A stretch of DNA of 64,000 nt from Natrinema sp046097095 (GTDB lineage Archaea > Halobacteriota > Halobacteria > Halobacteriales > Natrialbaceae): NCBI RefSeq assembly GCF_046097095.1, contig NZ_CP175698.1:2418001-2482000 (forward strand). Reading direction: 5' to 3'. Below, one piece after another: positions 8,831 to 18,501 of the stretch (position 1 is the first letter of the stretch; every line of letters starts with the position of its first letter). Both the position numbers and the translations under genes were made by a program. Below the pieces are notes generated by a model. That model saw nothing but the letters and a program-made list of their open reading frames with translations. It was not told the origin of the DNA and searched no databases.

Positions 8831-10834
8831 ATGAGCGAGACCCAGAGCGAACCGCCCGTCTGGTCACCGTTGGATCTCCGACGGGAGCACCTGCTGAACA
8901 ATCTCGTCACGGTTGTGGCCCTGCTTTTCTGGGCGCGAGTCCTGCTGTATGGGCTCAATCAAGAGGTACCGCGGGCGAAATACGGTGCCGTCTTCCTCGC
9001 CGGCGGCGTTCTCATCTACGTTCTCGACGAACTCCGCGACCTCGACGGATCCGACCGCCTCGAGCGCCTCGGGTTATGGGCGTGTGCGATCATCGGTGTC
9101 GCCGTCCCGAGCTACGTCTGGTTGCACTACGAGGTGCTCGAGACGACGCGGATCGGGTACGCGTTAGGCTACGAGTACGCCATCGGCGGTCTGTTCGCGC
9201 TCGTCGTCCTCTATCTGACCTACCGGGCGTTCGGAGCCGCCTTCGCCGGCGTCGTGGTCGCCGCCGTCCTCTATGCCTACTTCGGAAATCTCATCTCCGG
9301 GCTGTTAGGGCATGGAGGGATCGCCATCGAACAGATCATCAACGTTCTGACGATGGAGTTCGACGGCTTCTTCGGCTCGATTACGCAGGTCGTCGCCGTC
9401 AAGGTCGCGTTGTTCTTGCTCTACGCGGGGCTGATGCAGGGCTACGGCGCGTTCGACCTGATCATGCGGCTGTCGTTCCGGACGGCGAAGTACCTCCGGT
9501 CGGGGGTCGCCCAGTCGGCGGTGATCTCGAGTCTAATCGTGGGATCGATAAACGGGGCCCAGACGGCAAACGCGGCGATGACGGGCTCGTTTACGATTCC
9601 GTTGATGAAAGAAAGCGGGATGAAAGCGGATTCCGCCGGCGGGATCGAAGCAGTCGCTTCCTCCGGTGGGCAGATCATGCCGCCGGTGATGGGCGCGGCC
9701 GCGTTCGTCATGGCTTCGCTCATTCCGGGGATCGGGTACGTCGACGTCCTCATCGCCGGGATCATCCCCGCACTGGTGTTCTACATCTCCGTGGCCATCG
9801 GCGTCCACTACATGTCGATCAAACAACTCCCCGAGGGCGGTATCGACCTCGAGCAGCGCATCGACGATCTCGAGGAAGGGTATCACCCGATTATCGAGGC
9901 GATCCGCTTCGGCGTGCCCTTCGCCGTGTTACTGTACACGCTGGGAATCGCCCAGTGGACAGTCGTCACCTCCGCGCTGTACACCTGTGCGGCGATGGTC
10001 CTGACCGGCGCGGGAACCCCAATCATCCTGAGCGTCGTCGACGGTGACGCGGATCCGCTCGGAACGGTTCGCGACGCCGCAAACAACACCGTCTCCGGGT
10101 TCACGTTCGGAGCCGTCGCTATCGCGCCGATCGCGATCATCATCGCGGCGGTCAACGGGATCGTCGACCTGCTGAACGCCACCGGTCTCCCCGGCAAGCT
10201 TTCGCTCGCGATCGTCGGCGTCGCCGGCGGCGTCTTGCTGTTCACGGCCCTTCTCTCGATGGTCGTCTGTCTCGTGCTGGGCCTGGGGATGCCGACCGTG
10301 GCGGCGTATACGATCGTCGCCCTGTTGATCGCGCCGACGCTGACCGGCGAATTCGCCCTCGATCCCCTCGCCGCGCACTTCTTCGTGTTCTACGCGGCGA
10401 TTCTCTCGGGGATCACGCCGCCGATCGCCATCGCGGTCGTCGTCACGACCGGTATCGCCGAGTCGAACTTCTGGAAAACCGCCCTCGAGGCGCTGAAACT
10501 CGGCCTGCCGCTGTTCGTCCTCCCGTTTACGTTCATCTACAACCCTGAAATCGTGACGGGTGGCTTCGATCTGATGACGGCCGGCTCGGGCCTGATCGTC
10601 CTGCTCGGTGCGGTCGCGATCACTCACGGCCTCAACTGCGCGCCGCGGCCGTTTGGGATTCCGTCGCCGCTGAGCTACGGCGTCCGCACGATGTACGTCG
10701 CACTCGGCGTCGCCGCGATGGTCTGGCCGTCGCTGCTGCCCCGCGTCGGAGCCGTGGCGGCCGCGATGCTGTTCGTCGCACTCCAGACGCAGGTGATGCG
10801 CGATACCGGCGTCAGTGTCGCCGCCAGCGACTGA
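8831..10834 (+). CDS. TRAP transporter fused 4TM/12TM permease
   Basis: 667 residues, almost entirely membrane segments. The first about 170 residues correspond to the small DctQ-like part and the rest to the large DctM-like channel, as usual for TAXI systems where both are fused. Characteristic DctM motifs are visible: GSINGAQTANAAMTGSFTIP and SSGGQIMPPVMGAAAF near residues 240-300, and GLGMPTVAAYTIVALLIAPT near 490. Transport is driven by an ion gradient, probably Na+ in a halophile (family knowledge). It is coupled to the binding-protein gene just upstream. Confidence 0.92.
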   Translation: MSETQSEPPVWSPLDLRREHLLNNLVTVVALLFWARVLLYGLNQEVPRAKYGAVFLAGGVLIYVLDELRDLDGSDRLERLGLWACAIIGVAVPSYVWLHYEVLETTRIGYALGYEYAIGGLFALVVLYLTYRAFGAAFAGVVVAAVLYAYFGNLISGLLGHGGIAIEQIINVLTMEFDGFFGSITQVVAVKVALFLLYAGLMQGYGAFDLIMRLSFRTAKYLRSGVAQSAVISSLIVGSINGAQTANAAMTGSFTIPLMKESGMKADSAGGIEAVASSGGQIMPPVMGAAAFVMASLIPGIGYVDVLIAGIIPALVFYISVAIGVHYMSIKQLPEGGIDLEQRIDDLEEGYHPIIEAIRFGVPFAVLLYTLGIAQWTVVTSALYTCAAMVLTGAGTPIILSVVDGDADPLGTVRDAANNTVSGFTFGAVAIAPIAIIIAAVNGIVDLLNATGLPGKLSLAIVGVAGGVLLFTALLSMVVCLVLGLGMPTVAAYTIVALLIAPTLTGEFALDPLAAHFFVFYAAILSGITPPIAIAVVVTTGIAESNFWKTALEALKLGLPLFVLPFTFIYNPEIVTGGFDLMTAGSGLIVLLGAVAITHGLNCAPRPFGIPSPLSYGVRTMYVALGVAAMVWPSLLPRVGAVAAAMLFVALQTQVMRDTGVSVAASD

Positions 10835-11064
10835 CCTGACCGGTTCGCGACACTGTTTGCGATCGACCGGCCGTTCGCCCGGTCTTCGGTTCTTCTGCCG
10901 ACGAACGTACAGTACTGACGTTCGGGGCGTGGCTCTCGCTGGCCGGACGCGTTCTCACCGATTCGACCGCTACAGCGGTCGACGCCTAACACCGGCAGCG
11001 CGGACCGTCCGTCGAGCCGTCAGCGAGAGGATAGTCGGTCGCGTCGCAGTTCTGATCGAACCGC

Positions 11065-11820
11065 TCAGTCGAGGTAGACGCCGTCGGGATCGAGCTCTTC
11101 GCGGATCAACCGCAGTTCGTCGTCGGTCGGCTCCCGCGTGCGCTCGAGTTCGTCGGCGAACTGGATGTCCCAGCCGGTCGCCGCCTGCACGTCGTCTTCG
11201 GTGACGCCCGGGTGAAGGCGCTCGACGACCATTTCGCCGTCATCGTCAAACCCCATGATCGCCTTGTCGGTGATGACCGCGTCCGGCCCGCCGCGCAGCC
11301 CGAGGTCGGCCCGGTCGGTCTCGGCGTCGATGTAGCCCGGGCTCGTGACGAAGTCGACTGCTTCGGGGAACCGCCGCCGCTCGAGCGGCGACATGATGAT
11401 CGTCCGGTGGGCGTTGCTGGCGATCTCGCAGGCCCCGCCGCTGCCGGGCAGCCGCACCGCAGGATCGTCGTAATCGCCGATCACGGTGGAGTTGATGTTG
11501 CCGTACCTGTCGACTTGCGCGCCGCCGAGGAAGCCGACGTCGACCCGCCCGCCTTGCAGGTAGTACGAGAAGCCGTTGAGCATCGATTCGACGCCGACCG
11601 CGCCCGAGGCGAGCACCGGGTCGCCGACCGACAGCGGGAGCGAACTCGGGTTCGAGCCGATCGTCCCCGACTCGTAGATCATCTCGAGGTCCGGCGCGTG
11701 GTTTCGCTTTGCGAGGTTACAGGCCAGATTCGGGACGCCGATGCCGACCAGCACCGAATCGTCGTTCTCGAGCTGTTCTGCCGCCGCCGTTACCATGAGC
11801 TCCGTGTCCGTGTACGCCAT
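11065..11820 (-). CDS. Class I CoA-transferase, beta subunit
   Basis: 251 residues of the GctB/IpdB-like family. The segment DLEMIYESGTIG contains the Glu expected for the acyl-anhydride intermediate, and GFLGGAQVDRYGNINSTVIG and LPGSGGACEIASNAHRT are typical of the beta fold. Its ATG overlaps the last base of the alpha-subunit gene, so the two are coupled and probably form a heteromer. Some members of this family are ring-opening hydrolases rather than transferases, so the reaction is not certain. Confidence 0.85.
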   Translation of the reverse strand: MAYTDTELMVTAAAEQLENDDSVLVGIGVPNLACNLAKRNHAPDLEMIYESGTIGSNPSSLPLSVGDPVLASGAVGVESMLNGFSYYLQGGRVDVGFLGGAQVDRYGNINSTVIGDYDDPAVRLPGSGGACEIASNAHRTIIMSPLERRRFPEAVDFVTSPGYIDAETDRADLGLRGGPDAVITDKAIMGFDDDGEMVVERLHPGVTEDDVQAATGWDIQFADELERTREPTDDELRLIREELDPDGVYLD

Positions 11821-12731
11821 CAGTAATCACCCATATCGATCGCCGTCGCGTACCGCGAGTCGACCTCGAGATCGAGCAGCCGCTTCGCACCGAGCTTCTC
11901 GCTGTACTCGCGTCGATTCTCGACGCCGTAGACCCACTCGTCGAGCCACGCCTGCACGTCCTCGTGGTTCTTCGACACCTCCTCCCACTCGAGGTAGGCC
12001 TCGTTGTCCCGGTCGTAGTAGCCCTGGGCGTACGACGGGTGCGCGCCGTAGGGCACCTCGACGACGTAATCGACCGCGTCGGCGGTGAACAGCGTCCGGT
12101 TCGGGTCGCTGCGGATCGTCTCGGCCGAACAGAGCTCCTCGACGCAACAGATAACGGTGTCGGCCGCTAACGCGGCCTCTTTTTGCTCACCCGGGATGCC
12201 CCAGAGGTGGGCGTTCCCGTCCTCGTCGCTGCGCTGTGCCGAGACGATCGCCACGTCGGGCTCGATCGGCGGCACGACCGGGATCTCGTCGTCGCCGTAC
12301 GGACTCGAGACGGTCCGGATCGCGTCGTTGTGATCGACGAGGTCCGAGCCGGCGAACGTCCGCACCGGCATGAACGGCAGGTTTGCCGCCCCGGCGTGTA
12401 GCGCCGCGACCATTCCGTAGTGGGTGTACTCTTCCGTCTCGATCGGGTTCGGGACGCCCTCCTCGACCGCCCGCCGGAACGCCCGGAGGCTGCCGACGCC
12501 GGGGTTACCGGCCCACGAGAACGTCACTTTCGAGACGCAGCCCGCGGCGATCAGCTGATCGTACACCAGATCGGGGGTCGCGCGGATGAGTTCGAGATCG
12601 CCGTATCCGGCGCGGATGATTTCGTGTCCCGCGGCGAACGGTATCAGGTGTGTAAACCCTGCGAGATACAGGCTATCACCGTCGTTAACGGCGTCGCTAA
12701 TCGCGGACGCCATCGTCGTCACGTGTGACAT
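11820..12731 (-). CDS. Class I CoA-transferase, alpha subunit
   Basis: 303 residues from the ATG at 12731 (MSHVTTMASAISDAVNDGD). An upstream start at 12773 is possible but adds an unlikely Trp/Cys-rich extension. The SLYLAGFTHLIPFAAGHEI segment is the N-terminal CoA-binding strand of GctA/IpdA-type subunits. It is first in the two-gene operon and lies divergent from the IclR regulator gene, the normal arrangement for local control. Substrate unknown, presumably the acid imported by the TRAP system. Confidence 0.85.
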   Translation of the reverse strand: MSHVTTMASAISDAVNDGDSLYLAGFTHLIPFAAGHEIIRAGYGDLELIRATPDLVYDQLIAAGCVSKVTFSWAGNPGVGSLRAFRRAVEEGVPNPIETEEYTHYGMVAALHAGAANLPFMPVRTFAGSDLVDHNDAIRTVSSPYGDDEIPVVPPIEPDVAIVSAQRSDEDGNAHLWGIPGEQKEAALAADTVICCVEELCSAETIRSDPNRTLFTADAVDYVVEVPYGAHPSYAQGYYDRDNEAYLEWEEVSKNHEDVQAWLDEWVYGVENRREYSEKLGAKRLLDLEVDSRYATAIDMGDY

Positions 12732-12876
12732 CGGATATACCAGCGTCCACAGCGAGCACTCGTATAAGCCCATCTCTTTACCGCCACTTTCTCAGCCCCG
12801 CCGACCGAGCATTCGGAGCGATCGACGGCCCTATCGAATAGCGAAACGCAGCCGTCGTCGCGTTTCCGTGCGTGAA

Positions 12877-12886
12877 CTTTTTTACG
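12877..12886 (+). promoter_or_regulatory. TATA-like box of the IclR gene
   Basis: ACTTTTTTAC, centred about 27 bases before the ATG at 12909, fits a leaderless haloarchaeal promoter. Confidence 0.4.
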
Positions 12887-12908
12887 AGGTGGCTCTTAGA
12901 CGGGATGG

Positions 12909-13700
12909 ATGTCCCGAAACGACGCCGGAAACGGCGATTTGGAGCCGCGATCTCCGACGATCAAGAGCGTCGAAACCTCACTCGAGATCGTCGACGAACT
13001 GCAGGCCCGGGACGGGGCCAGAGTGTCGGAACTGGCCGAGGCGATCGGGAAGTCGAAGGGGACGATTCACAAACACCTCATCACGCTTCTCAAACACGAT
13101 TACGTCGTCAAGGCGGGCGACGAGTATCGGATCGGACTCCGGTTTCTCGACGTCGGCGGCTACGCGCTCCGCCAGATCGACGGCCTACAGTACATCGAGC
13201 CGAAGATCCGCGAATTGGCGGATCTCACCGGTGAGACCGTCCAGTTCTCCGTCGAACAGCGGGGCCGATCCGTCATCCTCGAGCGAAAGGCGGGCCAGAA
13301 AGGCGTCTTCAGCCGAGCGCGGATCGGGAAACGCTTCCATATGCACCAGGTCGCCGGTGGGAAGGCGATCCTGGCGAACACGCCCGACGAACGAGTCCGC
13401 GAGATCATCGCTCGACACGGGCTGCCGGCCGCAACCGACGAGACGATCACCTCCGAAGCGGACCTCTTCGAGGAACTCGAGACGATCCGCGAGCGGGGAT
13501 ACGCGTTCAATATCGACGAGAGCACGCAAGGACTCCACGCCGTCGCCGTCCCGCTCATGGGTCCCGACGACGATGTTTTCGGCGCGTTCGCCGTTGCCGG
13601 TCCGAGCCACCGGATGCGCGGCGACCGGTTCAAAACGGAGATTCCGGACACGGTCCAAAGCGTCGTCAACGAACTCGAGTTGAACCTCACCCACTCGTAG
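12909..13700 (+). CDS. IclR-family transcriptional regulator
   Basis: 263 residues. The N-terminal winged helix (about residues 15-75) includes SELAEAIGKSKGTIHKHL, the recognition helix. The C-terminal effector domain (about 85-260) has GRSVILERKAGQ and the HQVAGGKAILAN motif typical of IclR ligand domains. It is divergent from the CoA-transferase operon and close to the TRAP and class III CoA-transferase genes, so it is the obvious candidate regulator of this island, sensing the substrate or a breakdown product. Confidence 0.92.
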   Translation: MSRNDAGNGDLEPRSPTIKSVETSLEIVDELQARDGARVSELAEAIGKSKGTIHKHLITLLKHDYVVKAGDEYRIGLRFLDVGGYALRQIDGLQYIEPKIRELADLTGETVQFSVEQRGRSVILERKAGQKGVFSRARIGKRFHMHQVAGGKAILANTPDERVREIIARHGLPAATDETITSEADLFEELETIRERGYAFNIDESTQGLHAVAVPLMGPDDDVFGAFAVAGPSHRMRGDRFKTEIPDTVQSVVNELELNLTHS

Positions 13701-14292
13701 GCCGTTCTTTATTCGCGACGACCGTTGCGCGTTCGTCGCATGTCCGTCCAGCGAGAGAGTGGATGACTGATAAAGCTTCGACATACTATGTTTTCGGACA
13801 CCTCTATAAGTCGATACACGCTGTCTAAACAGAACGATAGCCGAGGAAAACAGGGATAGAGCACCTCAAGAGGACGTACTGCTTATATTTCGTTCAGGAG
13901 GCTGGGAAGCAAACGCGTTACTGCCTATGTGTAGCCACCATTATAGTCTGGTCGGAGATCACCGATACTATGCCCTAAAACGACAGATATGTCGACACGA
14001 TCGATTTCGAACTACAGCTCCCACTCACTCGACCAGTTCTTTCAGTTATCGTATCTGTACTAGTTAGTAGCAGAGCACTGATACTCAATATAGAATACAG
14101 ACACGCAATATTTGCGTTCACACCTAGCGGATCGGTTCCAACGTCGTCCCGTATCGCTCTGTCTCCGGCAGCGTCGCCGATTCAGAGCGGTCGCGACGGT
14201 GTCCGACCCAGGCGAGTCGCCCGTAGATCGAGGTTCGCCGTCGTCGGTCTGAGCCCACTAACCCTTATGGTGGTTACCGAATATCACAGTGT
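13701..14292. other. Gene-free, A+T-rich stretch
   Basis: 592 bases, visibly richer in A+T between about 13780 and 14130 than the flanking chromosome. I find no plausible reading frame, RNA gene or inverted terminal repeat. It may be decayed mobile DNA, but nothing in it can be recognised. Confidence 0.5.
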
Positions 14293-14700
14293 ATGGAAGA
14301 TATCTTTGTCGCTCGAGTCATGTCCACGTCGTTGCACACGGTAACGCCGGACACGCTCGTCGAGGAGACCGCTCAGCTAATGCTCGACAACGGGGTCGGT
14401 TCAGCGGTCGTCGTCGACGACGACAACCGGCTCGAGGGGATTTTGACGACGACGGACTTCGTCCAAATCGTTGCAGAGCGCCGGCCGAAAGATCAGACGC
14501 CGGTGTCGACGTATATGAGTACGGACGTCGTCACGGCCTCGGCACAGGACAGCGTTCGCGACGCCGCTGACGTGATGGTCGAACACGATTTCCATCACAT
14601 CCCCGTCGTCGACGAGGACGAGGGCGTCATCGGGATGGTGACGACCTCGGATCTGGCGGGCTATCTCTCACGCGTACAGTCGCCAAGTCCCGACGACTAG
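14293..14700 (+). CDS. Two-CBS-domain protein
   Basis: 135 residues made of a CBS pair. Repeat one spans about residues 7-60 (VMSTSLHTVTPDTLVEETA ... GSAVVVDDDNRLEGILTTTD) and repeat two about 70-128 (YMSTDVVTASAQDSVRDAA ... HHIPVVDEDEGVIGMVTTSD). CBS pairs bind adenine nucleotides or similar ligands. With no fused effector domain this acts as a stand-alone sensor whose partner is not evident from the neighbours. Confidence 0.92.
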   Translation: MEDIFVARVMSTSLHTVTPDTLVEETAQLMLDNGVGSAVVVDDDNRLEGILTTTDFVQIVAERRPKDQTPVSTYMSTDVVTASAQDSVRDAADVMVEHDFHHIPVVDEDEGVIGMVTTSDLAGYLSRVQSPSPDD

Positions 14701-14753
14701 TCGCGTCGACCGCCGACTCGCCGGCGGTCGCGTTGCGATCCGCGATCGGGCTG

Positions 14754-15122
14754 TCAGGGGTCCTCGGTAGCGCGATCGCCATCCCCGCGACCGCCGATGT
14801 CGTCTTCGGTCATCCAGCGGACCGTCTCGTCGAGTTGGTCCCGCAACGCCCGCGCTTCCGCGGGCGTCAACGCCGCGTCGGCGTGGCCCGTCGCGTGATC
14901 GCCCGCCATCGCGTCGACGCTCACGATCACGCAGTGGCCCTCGTCCGACTCCGGGCGGACCGATAGCTCGGCTCTATCTGGGTAGTCCCGCGGCGGCCCC
15001 ATCTCGAGACCCGTCTCGCCGCGCGTGACCCCGATCTCGACCCGTTCGGGACGCTCGAGGTCGAACGAATCCGTCGGCTCCTCCTTGACCGGCTCTTCGG
15101 ACGCGTTCAGTTCGTCGGACAT
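14754..15122 (-). CDS. Conserved-looking haloarchaeal protein, unknown function
   Basis: 122 residues, very acidic, no signal peptide or membrane segment. The core runs RVEIGVTRGETGLEM ... ELSVRPESDEGHCVIVSVDA, followed by a helical part (LTPAEARALRDQLDETVRWM) that looks like a small alpha/beta domain. Acidic composition and GC-rich third positions support real coding. Not recognised; it sits between a CBS protein and uvrA without obvious functional link. Confidence 0.6.
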   Translation of the reverse strand: MSDELNASEEPVKEEPTDSFDLERPERVEIGVTRGETGLEMGPPRDYPDRAELSVRPESDEGHCVIVSVDAMAGDHATGHADAALTPAEARALRDQLDETVRWMTEDDIGGRGDGDRATEDP

Positions 15123-15233
15123 ACATGCTACTTAGTCACACACTTCCTTGGGTGTGTTCCCGGTCGAACGACGTTTCCGATCGCCGTCACGTGACCCGTC
15201 TCGGTCGAGTCACAATGAGCGCTCGATCGCCGT

Positions 15234-18197
15234 TCAGTCGTCGTCCATCGGCGCGCTCACGGGCTCGACGCGCTCGCCACGCGGTCCCTCGAGATCGATC
15301 TTCGGCAGCAGATCCCGCAGGTAGCGACCGGTGTGAGAGTCCTCGAGGCGGGCCACGTCCTCCGGTGTGCCGGTAGCGACGATTTCGCCGCCGTTCTCGC
15401 CACCTTCGGGGCCGAGGTCGATGACGCGGTCGGCGTTTTTCACGAGGTCGAGTTCGTGTTCGATGACGACCACGGTGTTGCCGTTGTCGGTCAGCCGGTG
15501 GAGCACGTCGATGAGCTTTCGCTCGTCCTCGCTGTGGAGCCCGGTTGTGGGCTCGTCGAGCAGGTAAAGCGTCTCGCCGGAGTCCTTCTTCCCCAACTCC
15601 TCGGCGAGCTTGATCCGCTGGGCCTCCCCGCCCGAGAGCGTCGTCGAGGGCTGGCCGAGCTTCATATAGTCGAGCCCGACGTCTTTCAGCAGCTTGAGCC
15701 GGCGGCGAATCTGGCTCGAGGACTCGAAGAATTCGTAGGCTTCCTCGACGCTCATCTCGAGGACGTCGGCGATCGTTTTTCCTTTGTAGGTCACGTCGAG
15801 CGTGGCGTCGTTGTAGCGTGCGCCGCCACACTCCTCGCAGGGGACGTAGACGTCCGAGAGGAAGTTCATCTCGATTTTGACGGTGCCCTGCCCGCCACAC
15901 TCCTCGCAGCGGCCACCTTTGACGTTAAAGGAGAATCGCCCCTTCTCGTAGCCCCGCTGTTTCGAGAGCTTCGTCTGGGCGAACAGCTCGCGGACGTAGT
16001 CGAAGACGTTGGTGTACGTCGCGGGGTTCGACCGCGGCGTGCGACCGATCGGCGACTGGTCGATTAGCCGGACGGTCTCGATCTCCTCGAGCCCCTCGAG
16101 GGCGTCGTGGTCGCCCGGGATCACGCTCGTGTTATCGTTCATTTCGCGCGCGAGGCCCTTGTAGAGCACCTCGTGCATCAGCGTGGATTTTCCGGAGCCG
16201 GAGACGCCGGTAATCGCGGTAAAGCAGCCAAGCGGGATGTCGACGTCGAGGTCGTCGAGGTTGTGCTGGCGCGCCCCGCGGATCGTCAGTGCGCCCTCGG
16301 GGTCGCGGCGCTCGTCGGGAACCGGGATCTGTCTGCGGCCGGAGAGGTAGTCGCCAGTCACGGACGCCTCCGTCGCCTTGAGCTCCTCGACGGAGCCGTT
16401 GACGACGACCTCGCCGCCGCGCTTGCCCGGACCGGGCCCCATGTCGATGACGTTGTCCGCCCGGCGCATCGTCTCCTCGTCGTGTTCGACGACGAGCAAG
16501 GTGTTACCCAGATCGCGCAGTTCACAGAGCGTGTCTAGCAGCCGATCGTTGTCCCGCTGGTGGAGCCCGATCGAGGGCTCGTCGAGCACGTACAGCACGC
16601 CGACGAGGCCGGAGCCGATCTGGGTCGCGAGCCGGATGCGCTGGCTCTCGCCGCCTGACAGCGTCGAGGCCTCGCGGTCGAGGGTGAGATACTCGAGGCC
16701 GACCTCGGTCATGAAGCCGAGTCGCGCGCGGATCTCTTTTAAGATCTCCTCGGCGATGACCTTCTCGCGCTCGGTCAAGTCTGCCTCCATCGACTCGAAG
16801 TGTTCGAGGGCGTCGCCGATGCTCATCGCGTTGATCTCGGTGATCGCGGTCTCGTCGACCAGCACGGCCCGGCTCGCGGGCTTGAGACGGGTGCCGTCGC
16901 AGGCCGGACACTCCGTGACCGACATGTAGTCCTCGATATGTTCGCGAGTCGAGTCCGAATCGGTCTCGATGTATCGGCGCTCAAGGTTGGGAATGATCCC
17001 CTCGAAGCGCTTCTTTTTCCGCCGAGTGCCGTTCTTGGTGCTCCGCTTGAACACCACCTCTCCGTCCGTGCCGTAGAGAAACGCCCGTTGGATCTCCTCG
17101 TCTACGTCTTCGAACGGCGTCTCGAGCGAAACGCCGAAGTGCTCGGCGACGGCGTCCAGTCGCGTCTGGTAGTACGAGCGGTTGTAGCTCCAGGCCTCGA
17201 AGACGTGTTTGAGTGGCTTGGACTCGTCTTGAACGACGAGATCCTCGTCGACTTCCTTGGTCTCGCCTAGGCCTTCACACTCGGGACAGGCACCGTGGGG
17301 CGAGTTAAAGGAAAAGGAGCGGGTCTCGATCTCCGGCACGTCGATCCCGCAGTGGGTGCAGGCGAGGTCCTTCGAGAATTCGACGACGAAGCGGTCGTCG
17401 TCCTCGACTTCGTCGCCGAGCGCACCCGTTCGACGGGCCTCGTCGCCGAGGTCTGCCGCCGCCTCCTCGGGCGGGTCGGGGAGAATGACCTTGAGGACGC
17501 CGTCGGCCTCCTCGAGTGCCGTCTCGACGCTGTCGACGATCCGCGGACGGTCCTCGACGCTGACCTTCACGCGGTCGACGATCACGTCGATCGTGTGGTC
17601 GAAGTTCTCGTCCAGATCGGGGTCGTCCAGCGTGAGGTCGTGCTCCTCGCCGTCGATCTCGACGCGGGCGTACCCCTCCGAGACGAGTTCCTCGAAGAGG
17701 TCCTCGAACGCGCCCTTCTGGTCGCGGACGACCGGTGCCGCGAGTTTGGCCTTGGTCCCTTCGGGGAGCTCGAGGATGCGCTCGACCATATTTTGAGCGC
17801 TCTGCTCGCCGACCTCGCGGCCACAGTCGGGACAGTGTGGCGTGCCGACGCGGGCGTAGAGCAATCGCAGGTAGTCGTGGAGTTCAGTGACGGTCCCGAC
17901 GGTCGATCGGGGGTTGTTCGCGGCGTTCTTCTGGTCGATCGAGATTGCCGGCGAGAGCCCTTCGACGGTCTCGACCTGGGGCTTGTCCATCTGGCCCAGG
18001 AAGTTCCGAGCGTACGCCGAGAGGCTCTCGATATATCGGCGCTGGCCCTCGGCGTAGACCGTCTCGAACGCGAGTGAGGACTTGCCCGATCCCGAGAGGC
18101 CGGTGACGACGGTAAACTCCTCGCGAGGGATCGAGACGTCGAGGTCCTTGAGGTTGTGTTCCTCGGCACCCCGGACTTCTATGGTGTCCTTGCTCAT
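15234..18197 (-). CDS. uvrA: UvrABC excinuclease subunit A
   Basis: 987 residues, full family length. Two ABC modules are visible: Walker A GLSGSGKSSLAFETVYAEG near residue 32-50 with signature LSGGESQRIRLATQIGSGL around 505, and a second Walker A GVSGSGKSTL near 660 with LSGGEAQRIKLAEELGKK near 850. Zinc-finger cysteines occur in CPDCGREV, CTHCGI ... CPECEGLG and CEECGGQG ... CEECGGARYN. UvrA recognises bulky DNA lesions and loads UvrB in nucleotide-excision repair. It is monocistronic here. Confidence 0.98.
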   Translation of the reverse strand: MSKDTIEVRGAEEHNLKDLDVSIPREEFTVVTGLSGSGKSSLAFETVYAEGQRRYIESLSAYARNFLGQMDKPQVETVEGLSPAISIDQKNAANNPRSTVGTVTELHDYLRLLYARVGTPHCPDCGREVGEQSAQNMVERILELPEGTKAKLAAPVVRDQKGAFEDLFEELVSEGYARVEIDGEEHDLTLDDPDLDENFDHTIDVIVDRVKVSVEDRPRIVDSVETALEEADGVLKVILPDPPEEAAADLGDEARRTGALGDEVEDDDRFVVEFSKDLACTHCGIDVPEIETRSFSFNSPHGACPECEGLGETKEVDEDLVVQDESKPLKHVFEAWSYNRSYYQTRLDAVAEHFGVSLETPFEDVDEEIQRAFLYGTDGEVVFKRSTKNGTRRKKKRFEGIIPNLERRYIETDSDSTREHIEDYMSVTECPACDGTRLKPASRAVLVDETAITEINAMSIGDALEHFESMEADLTEREKVIAEEILKEIRARLGFMTEVGLEYLTLDREASTLSGGESQRIRLATQIGSGLVGVLYVLDEPSIGLHQRDNDRLLDTLCELRDLGNTLLVVEHDEETMRRADNVIDMGPGPGKRGGEVVVNGSVEELKATEASVTGDYLSGRRQIPVPDERRDPEGALTIRGARQHNLDDLDVDIPLGCFTAITGVSGSGKSTLMHEVLYKGLAREMNDNTSVIPGDHDALEGLEEIETVRLIDQSPIGRTPRSNPATYTNVFDYVRELFAQTKLSKQRGYEKGRFSFNVKGGRCEECGGQGTVKIEMNFLSDVYVPCEECGGARYNDATLDVTYKGKTIADVLEMSVEEAYEFFESSSQIRRRLKLLKDVGLDYMKLGQPSTTLSGGEAQRIKLAEELGKKDSGETLYLLDEPTTGLHSEDERKLIDVLHRLTDNGNTVVVIEHELDLVKNADRVIDLGPEGGENGGEIVATGTPEDVARLEDSHTGRYLRDLLPKIDLEGPRGERVEPVSAPMDDD

Positions 18198-18501
18198 CGT
18201 TCGGTCGCGAAGACGGACTGTCTCGATTGTCGACGCGGTGCCAGATTCATCGTATCCGTATCAGTAGCCGGAGGGACTTAACGAGTCTGAAAGGGTATGG
18301 ATGAGCGATGTGTTAGCACCTGACTTCTCGGCCTCGAGTCACCTACTGACGCTGTGACGATCTGCTGACCACGCCGCGGTCAGCGAGGTGCCCGTAGCCG
18401 CGGACGGAACGCGACGCGGCGGTTTCGGTACCGCACACCTCGCCCGGCCACAGGTCCGGCCGACCCCAAGTACCTTCGGCCGGAAGCCCCAAGGGTTCCC
18501 T
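18198..18501. other. Gene-free stretch between divergent genes
   Basis: 304 bases between the uvrA start and the start at 18502. It presumably contains both promoters. I find no convincing RNA gene or repeat. Confidence 0.5.

Noticed and set aside
13780..14130. Possible insertion-sequence remnant in A+T-rich gap
   Set aside because: No terminal inverted repeats, target duplication or transposase fragments could be found.
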